A stretch of 11,317 nucleotides of DNA from Pseudaquidulcibacter sp964443435 (GTDB taxonomy: Bacteria; Pseudomonadota; Alphaproteobacteria; Caulobacterales; Aquidulcibacteraceae). The notes under the pieces were generated by a model. The model saw only the letters and a list, made by a program, of their open reading frames with translations, was not told where the DNA came from and ran no database searches. Where the stretch lies: contig CAYUCW010000060.1 of the NCBI GenBank assembly GCA_964443435.1, positions 1-11,317 of the forward strand, read 5' to 3'. A program made the position numbers and the translations under genes. Below, piece by piece: positions 6,970-11,317 of the stretch. Numbering within the stretch: the stretch's first letter is position 1; every line of letters begins with the position of its first letter.

Positions 6970-7392
6970 TTATTTTTTACCAAAAATATTACCAATAATA
7001 CCTTTTGCACCTTCGGCAAGATCATTAATTGGGTTGCCGTCGCCGTCTTTATCAAGGCCTTTCATAAGGCCGCCAAGTGGGCTTTCGTTTAATTTAGCCA
7101 TTACGCCGCCAAATGCACCAGTTGCCATTTCGCCAAGCTCACCAGCTTTTTCTTGTAAAGTGTTACCAAGGCCGCCAGCGATTTCTTGTACTTTTTCAAC
7201 AGGAATGCCAAATTTTGCCGCGATTTCTTCGGCATTATCAATAAGGCCAGAACCAGTTTCTTGCGCTTTTGCAAGTAAATCATGTGCAACATCTTGCGCT
7301 TTATCAGCGCCAACGCCAACTTTATCGCCAAGACCTTTTAATAAATCCGCACCACCAACTTTGTTTAATAATTCTTTTGGATCAAATGACAT
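6970..7392 (-). CDS. Unrecognised 140-residue Gly/Ala-rich protein with EF-hand-like loop
   Basis: I do not recognise a named family. The protein is built of amphipathic helices rich in Gly, Ala, Lys and Glu, with no signal peptide or membrane segment. Near the C-terminus DKDGDGNPINDL (114-125) has the Asp spacing of a calcium-binding EF-hand or dockerin loop. It sits between Gly-rich stretches (SPLGGLMKGL and GAKGIIGNIFGKK), a pattern also seen in some DUF937/YidB-like proteins; that likeness is only suggestive. The ATG at 7392 has an excellent Shine-Dalgarno, AAGGAGA at 7404-7398, 5 nt away. Open frame continues upstream only into the promoter region and the N run, so longer starts are not credible. 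It has its own promoter and terminator, hence is probably monocistronic and well expressed. Confidence 0.8.
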   Translation of the reverse strand: MSFDPKELLNKVGGADLLKGLGDKVGVGADKAQDVAHDLLAKAQETGSGLIDNAEEIAAKFGIPVEKVQEIAGGLGNTLQEKAGELGEMATGAFGGVMAKLNESPLGGLMKGLDKDGDGNPINDLAEGAKGIIGNIFGKK

Positions 7393-7416
7393 GAATGTCT
7401 CCTTTTCTATCAATAC

Positions 7417-7445
7417 TATATAGGTATAATATGACACTTTTGCAA
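7417..7445 (-). promoter_or_regulatory. Promoter of the 140-residue gene
   Basis: On the minus strand TTGCAA (7445-7440), 17 bp, then TATATA (7422-7417); TATAGT two bases further is an alternative -10. It would give a short leader containing the AAGGAGA ribosome binding site. The region is very AT-rich and close to the assembly gap. Confidence 0.45.
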
Positions 7446-7456
7446 ATGGTAAAAAG

Positions 7457-7556
7457 NNNNNNNNNNNNNNNNNNNNNNNNNNNNNNNNNNNNNNNNNNNN
7501 NNNNNNNNNNNNNNNNNNNNNNNNNNNNNNNNNNNNNNNNNNNNNNNNNNNNNNNN
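7457..7556. other. Assembly gap of exactly 100 N
   Basis: A run of 100 unknown bases is the usual placeholder for a scaffold join of unestimated length. The real distance, and whether other genes lie here, is unknown. The gap hides the last codons and any terminator of tldD. Open frames that run across it (7382-8953 and 6970-7560, both minus) are artefacts of the unknown bases. Confidence 0.97.
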
Positions 7557-8953
7557 CCATGTATCATTAATGTAGGTTGACCAACGCCAACTGGCACGCT
7601 TTGACCACCCTTGCCGCAAGTTCCCACACCATCATCAAGCTTGCTATCATTACCAATCATAGAAATTTGGTTTAAGGCGGTTGGGCCATCGCCAATAAGG
7701 CTTACGCCCTTAACGGGATTAATGATTTTGCCATTTTCAACATAATAAGCTTCGGTACATTGGAATACGAATTTACCCGAAGTAATATCGACTTGGCCGC
7801 CGCCAAGCCCCGCCGCATAAATACCTTTTTTAAGATTGGCGATAATATCTTTTGGATCATGATTACCCGATTCCATAAATGTATTCGTCATACGCACTTG
7901 TGGTGAGTGGGCATAGGATTCACGGCGACCATTTCCAGTTGGCTTAACTCCCATAAGGCGCGCATTTTGCCTGTCTTGCATATAGCCAATAAGGATACCA
8001 TCTTCGATTAAAACGGTTCTTTCGGTTGGCGTGCCTTCATCATCAAAACTTAGGGAGCCGCGTCTGTCTTGAATTGTGCCATCATCAATTACGGTAACGC
8101 CTTTTGAAGCAACTCTTTGACCGATTTTGCCCGAATAAGCCGAAGTTCCTTTGCGGTTAAAATCACCTTCAAGCCCATGCCCAACTGCCTCGTGTAATAA
8201 TACCCCAGACCAGCCCGCACCCAAAACGACATCCATCACACCGGCTGGCGCAGGAACAGCGTCAAGATTAATAAGTGCAATTCTTAGGGCTTCATCGGCA
8301 ATTGATTTAAGCTTTCCATCCGAAAGCCAAATCCCATATTCGGTTCTTCCGCCACCACCCGAAGTGCCAGTTTCGCGGCGACCATCTTTTTCGGCGGTAA
8401 CCGAAACATTTACGCGCACCAAAGGTCTTTCATCAAAGCGTAAATCATCGGCACTTCTTATAATGGCTATATCGCGTTTAGACGCGGCAAAGGATACCGA
8501 AACTTGAACAACTCTTGGATCTTTAGCTCTGATATAAGCGTCTATTTCACCCAAGCTATTGATTTTACTTTCAAAACTTGGCTCTGAAAGCGGGTCAAGG
8601 CTTGTATATAATTTCTGATTAGTGCGATTTGGCGATAAAGAATGTGTCCCTGAATAATTTCTTTTGGCGATTGATGCCGCTTCGGCGGCGCGATCAAAAG
8701 AAGCATTAGAGATTTCATTAGAATGGGCATAGCCGCAAGCTTCACCGGCGACAACCCTTAGGCCAAAACCTTCTTCGCTATCAAAAGAAGCGTTTTTAAG
8801 CCTTCCATCGTCCCACATGAATGATTCGGATTTTGAGTTTTCAAGATAGATTTCACCATCATCTGCATTTTTAAGAACTTCTGATAAAACTTTAGTCGCA
8901 TTAGCGTTTAATGCGCGGTCAAGAATGCTTTCAGTTGGGGTGGAATTTGCCAT
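7557..8953 (-). CDS. tldD: Metalloprotease TldD (C-terminal end in assembly gap)
   Basis: TldD with TldE/PmbA forms a zinc-dependent protease that degrades unfolded peptides and matures some RiPPs such as microcin B17. Visible are 465 codons from ATG 8953. The zinc motif HEAVGH (254-259) supplies His254 and His259 with catalytic Glu255. The C-terminal signature DDGVGTCGKGGQSVPVGVGQ contains Cys446, the expected third zinc ligand. After QPTLMIH, two bases of the next Gly codon are read and then the N run begins. Compared with E. coli TldD, which ends in a short tail like NLTVGGTA, fewer than about ten residues should be missing, so this is an assembly truncation and not a pseudogene. No TldE/PmbA is in the window. 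It is divergent from coxB across 346 bp, a neighbourhood common in Alphaproteobacteria. The best Shine-Dalgarno (AGAGAG) is rather far from the ATG. Confidence 0.96.
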
Positions 8954-9110
8954 TAAATTACCAATCTCTCTTGTGAAATAAATCGTATATTCTTCTATAT
9001 TGCATCTATGACTTAAAAAATGAAGATGTAGTAATGTTTTGTAAGTGAAATCAGTACAAAAAGTGCATAATACTCTTTTACATTTGCTTTTAGAGATGTA
9101 TTAGAGCCTA

Positions 9111-9182
9111 AGTGTGACAAAATGCCATAGTGTGACCAAGTGACGTATTATGATTATAAAACGTATAATGTTTATTCATCAT
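9111..9182 (+). repeat. Degenerate 18-bp tandem repeat, four units, over the coxB promoter
   Basis: Cut into 18-bp units at 9111, 9129, 9147 and 9165, adjacent units agree at 14, 10 and 12 of 18 positions by eye. The first two both begin AGTGTGAC. Units two and three end ACGT, and ACGTATTATG (9143) recurs as ACGTATAATG (9161). The array covers the -35 and -10 boxes. It could be a set of direct operator sites or a decayed duplication. Confidence 0.5.
9140..9169 (+). promoter_or_regulatory. Promoter of the coxB-coxA operon
   Basis: GTGACG (9140-9145, 4/6) and a perfect TATAAT (9164-9169) are separated by 18 bp, placing the start near 9176. An inverted repeat TATAATG (9164-9170) / CATTATA (9180-9186) spans the -10 and start site and could serve as an operator. 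Confidence 0.6.
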
Positions 9183-9266
9183 TATAGGCACAAGTCATAA
9201 TATGAAAATTATTTGGTATTTTATTTAGGCCTTTTCCAATTTGGATTTGGCATTTTTATCCTGAGA

Positions 9267-9282
9267 CTTTTCGCGCGAAAAG
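9267..9282. promoter_or_regulatory. Perfect 16-bp palindrome before the coxB ribosome binding site
   Basis: CTTTTCGCGCGAAAAG equals its own reverse complement. It ends 6 nt before the AGGGGGAG Shine-Dalgarno (9289-9296). As RNA it would fold into a 6-bp hairpin with a GCGC loop in the coxB leader; as DNA it could be a dimeric regulator site. The sequence does not decide between these. There is no T-run after it, so it is not a terminator. Confidence 0.7.
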
Positions 9283-9299
9283 ATATTTAGGGGGAGAAT

Positions 9300-10136
9300 A
9301 TGAGTTTGAGAGATTTGAACAAGTTATTTTGCAAAGGCGGTTTAGCGGCGGCTGCAAGTTTATTTGCATTTAATGCAAATGCAAATACAGGCGCAGTTGA
9401 AAAAGGCTTAGGCTTACAGCCTGCGGCAACTGAAGTTATGAAAGATATTACGTTTTTCTATGATGTAATTCTTGTACCAATCATGATTATAATTTCAATT
9501 TTTGTTTTGGCTTTGCTTATTTATGTAGTTTTTCGTTTTAACGAGAAAGCAAATCCAAAACCTGCTACATTTACCCATAATGTGCCGCTTGAAATTGCTT
9601 GGACTGCAATCCCTGTATTTATCTTGCTTATAATTTCTGTTTTCTCATTCCCGCTGCTTTACAAAGAAGATGTTGTTCCTAAGAACTATGATTTAACAAT
9701 TAAAGCAATTGGTCATCAATGGTATTGGGATCATGAGTATGTCGATCATGAAGGTGTTTCTATTACTTCTAACGTTCTTCCTAAAAAAGATGCAGATGCA
9801 CAAGGTAAACCATATTTATTAGCAACTGATAATGCGGTTATTGTTCCTGTAAATAAAATTGTTAGAATGCAAGTAACTGCTACTGATGTTATCCATGCTT
9901 GGACCATTCCGGCATTTGGCGCGAAAATAGACGCTATCCCAGGCACATTAAACGAGACATGGTTCAAAGCCGAAAAAACTGGTACTTATTATGGCCAATG
10001 CTCTGAGATTTGCGGCATCAACCATTCTGCTATGCCAATAGAATTTAAAGTAGTTACTCAAGCAGAATTTGATGCTTGGATTGCTTCTCAAAAATCTGCA
10101 TCAGTATCAACCATTCAATTTGCACAAGCCGAATAG
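9300..10136 (+). CDS. coxB: Cytochrome c oxidase subunit II
   Basis: Subunit II takes electrons from cytochrome c at its CuA centre and passes them to subunit I. The 278-residue protein starts with a probable signal peptide (residues 1-28, ending ANANA). Two membrane helices (about 57-79 and 98-120) follow, then a periplasmic cupredoxin domain. The aromatic electron-entry segment GHQWYW is at 138-143. All CuA ligands are present: His199 in DVIHAW, Cys234, Glu236, Cys238, His242 and Met245 in GQCSEICGINHSAM. There is no fused cytochrome c domain, so it is of the plain aa3 type like the mitochondrial subunit. The ATG at 9300 has a strong AGGGGGAG ribosome binding site. coxA follows after 15 bp, and tldD lies divergently upstream. 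A short Ser/Gln-rich tail follows the cupredoxin domain. Confidence 0.98.
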   Translation: MSLRDLNKLFCKGGLAAAASLFAFNANANTGAVEKGLGLQPAATEVMKDITFFYDVILVPIMIIISIFVLALLIYVVFRFNEKANPKPATFTHNVPLEIAWTAIPVFILLIISVFSFPLLYKEDVVPKNYDLTIKAIGHQWYWDHEYVDHEGVSITSNVLPKKDADAQGKPYLLATDNAVIVPVNKIVRMQVTATDVIHAWTIPAFGAKIDAIPGTLNETWFKAEKTGTYYGQCSEICGINHSAMPIEFKVVTQAEFDAWIASQKSASVSTIQFAQAE

Positions 10137-10151
10137 TAAAGGAAAAATTCT

Positions 10152-11317
10152 ATGGGGCACGACGCTACTATAACTAATGACGGTCATTTAACTGATCGCC
10201 CATCTATTTTTAATCCGTGGAGATGGCTAAACTCTACTAACCATAAAGACATTGGCACAATGTACCTTATATTTGCAATTATTGCAGGTATTGTTGGCGG
10301 CGGTATGTCTGGCTTAATGCGCTGGGAACTTATGGAACCAGGTATTCAAGTATTTAATGGCGGTATGTGGGGTGATGCACATAATTATAATGTGGTAATT
10401 ACTATGCACGGCCTTATCATGATTTTCTTCATGGTTATGCCTGCACTTATTGGTGGTTTTGGTAATTGGTTTGTTCCAATTATGATTGGTGCACCAGATA
10501 TGGCATTCCCAAGAATGAATAATATTTCTTTCTGGTTAATGCCTTTCGCGCTTGCTCTTGCGGTTTTATCAACATTTGTTGAAGGCTCACCTTCTGGCAA
10601 TGGTTTTGGTGGTGGCTGGGTTCTTTATCCGCCTTTATCAACATCTGGCCACAATGGCCCGGCAATGGATTTATTAATCTTATCGCTTCATATTGCTGGT
10701 ATTTCTTCAATTTTGGGTTCGATTAACTTTATTACCACTATTTTAAACATGCGTGCCCCTGGCATGACTATGTATAAAATGCCATTATTTGTATGGTCAG
10801 TATTTATCACTGTTTGGCTTCTTGTTCTTTCGCTTCCTGTTCTTGCGGGCGCATTAACAATGCTTCTTACAGATAGAAACTTTGGCACAGGCTTCTTTGA
10901 CCCTGCGCAAGGTGGCGACCCTGTAATGTTCCAACATTTATTCTGGTTCTTTGGTCACCCAGAAGTTTATATTCTTATCCTTCCTGGATTTGGTATTGTT
11001 TCGCAAATCGTATCTACATTCTCTAAAAAGCCAGTATTTGGTTATATAGGGATGGTGTATGCAATGGCGGGCATTGGTTTCCTAGGCTTTATCGTTTGGG
11101 CACACCATATGTTTACCGTTGGTATGGATGTAAACTTAAAAGCTTATTTCACTGCGGCAACTATGATTATTGCGGTACCTACTGGTATTAAAATCTTCTC
11201 TTGGATTGCAACTATGTGGGGCGGCTCTATTAAGTTCACAGTTCCTATGATGTGGGCAATCGGCTTTATTTTCGTGTTTACAATTGGTGGTGTTACTGGT
11301 GTTGCGCTTGCAAACCC
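10152..11317 (+). CDS. coxA: Cytochrome c oxidase subunit I (partial, C-terminus beyond window)
   Basis: Subunit I holds heme a and the heme a3-CuB site where oxygen is reduced and protons are pumped. The 388 complete codons from ATG 10152 are intact. Key residues visible are: heme a ligand His86 (TMHGLIM); D-channel Asp116 (GAPDMAFPRMNN); CuB ligand His269 with Glu271 and the cross-linking Tyr273 (GHPEVYI); CuB ligands His318-His319 (WAHHMFTVG); and K-channel Lys347 (VPTGIKIF). The Glu in GHPEVYI marks an A1-type heme-copper oxidase as in mitochondria and Paracoccus. The His pair ligating heme a3 and the second heme a His lie past the right edge. An AAAGGA ribosome binding site lies within the 15-bp gap after coxB, so the two are one operon. 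Confidence 0.98.
   Translation, partial: MGHDATITNDGHLTDRPSIFNPWRWLNSTNHKDIGTMYLIFAIIAGIVGGGMSGLMRWELMEPGIQVFNGGMWGDAHNYNVVITMHGLIMIFFMVMPALIGGFGNWFVPIMIGAPDMAFPRMNNISFWLMPFALALAVLSTFVEGSPSGNGFGGGWVLYPPLSTSGHNGPAMDLLILSLHIAGISSILGSINFITTILNMRAPGMTMYKMPLFVWSVFITVWLLVLSLPVLAGALTMLLTDRNFGTGFFDPAQGGDPVMFQHLFWFFGHPEVYILILPGFGIVSQIVSTFSKKPVFGYIGMVYAMAGIGFLGFIVWAHHMFTVGMDVNLKAYFTAATMIIAVPTGIKIFSWIATMWGGSIKFTVPMMWAIGFIFVFTIGGVTGVALAN

Larger units (their letters stand above)
8954..9299. promoter_or_regulatory. Divergent tldD / coxB intergenic region
   Basis: This 346-bp AT-rich region contains no supported gene. Toward coxB it holds a good promoter (9140-9169), a degenerate 18-bp tandem repeat (9111-9182), a leader of about 124 nt and a 16-bp palindrome before the ribosome binding site. 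Toward tldD I see only weak -10-like sequences near 8975-9005 and no convincing promoter pair. Confidence 0.8.

Noticed and set aside
7034..7423. 129-residue plus-strand frame opposite the 140-residue gene
   Set aside because: It is a Ser/Pro-rich antisense shadow. The minus-strand gene has a strong ribosome binding site, promoter and terminator.
8151..8507. 118-residue plus-strand frame inside tldD
   Set aside because: It is an antisense shadow of conserved TldD sequence around HEAVGH.
7382..8953. Full-length 523-residue reading of tldD across the N run
   Set aside because: The residues after position 465 come from unknown bases and the promoter region of the next gene. They do not resemble the TldD C-terminus.
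9202..9228. Eight-codon mini-ORF (MKIIWYFI) in the coxB leader
   Set aside because: It lacks a Shine-Dalgarno and is not followed by an attenuator-like structure. Such short frames are expected by chance.
1..11317. Search by eye for CRISPR arrays, tRNA or rRNA genes, insertion sequences and att-like flanking repeats
   Set aside because: No regularly spaced identical repeats, cloverleaf pattern, transposase-like product or matching repeats flanking the accessory segment were seen.

Overview
The window comes from an AT-rich alphaproteobacterium, probably uncultured. Two chromosomal core loci support this: a rimP-nusA-ylxR-infB operon whose YlxR protein carries an L7Ae-like second half, and an aa3-type cytochrome oxidase operon (coxB-coxA) placed head-to-head with tldD. 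Both arrangements are common in Alphaproteobacteria. A run of exactly 100 N (7457-7556) shows that this is a draft scaffold, so the order across that point depends on the assembly.

Layout: (1) Positions 1-4241, minus strand, hold the transcription/translation operon. In transcription order it is rimP (30S maturation), nusA (elongation/antitermination factor), ylxR/rnpM (RNA-binding) and infB (IF-2, cut off by the left edge within the G domain). The first three genes overlap by 10-14 bp. A hairpin plus a strong intrinsic terminator (4286-4329) lies just in front of rimP. (2) Positions 4398-7392 are a small accessory segment between the core loci. It holds a secreted LpqC/CE1-type serine esterase (minus), a 2OG-Fe(II) oxygenase-like protein (plus), a PD-(D/E)XK nuclease-like protein (plus) and a 140-residue Gly/Ala-rich protein with an EF-hand-like loop (minus). 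A bidirectional-looking hairpin, strongest as a minus-strand terminator, separates the last two. (3) 7457-7556 is the assembly gap. (4) 7557-8953 is tldD (minus), lacking only its last few codons, which fall in the gap. (5) 8954-9299 is a 346-bp divergent regulatory region with a good plus-strand promoter, a degenerate 18-bp tandem repeat and a perfect 16-bp palindrome just before the coxB ribosome binding site. (6) 9300-11317 holds coxB and the first 388 codons of coxA.

The core genes are ordinary housekeeping genes. I do not see a convincing large undescribed system. The best candidates for a second look are the oxygenase-nuclease gene pair, the terminator inside the probable rimP-nusA leader, and the repeat/palindrome architecture upstream of coxB.
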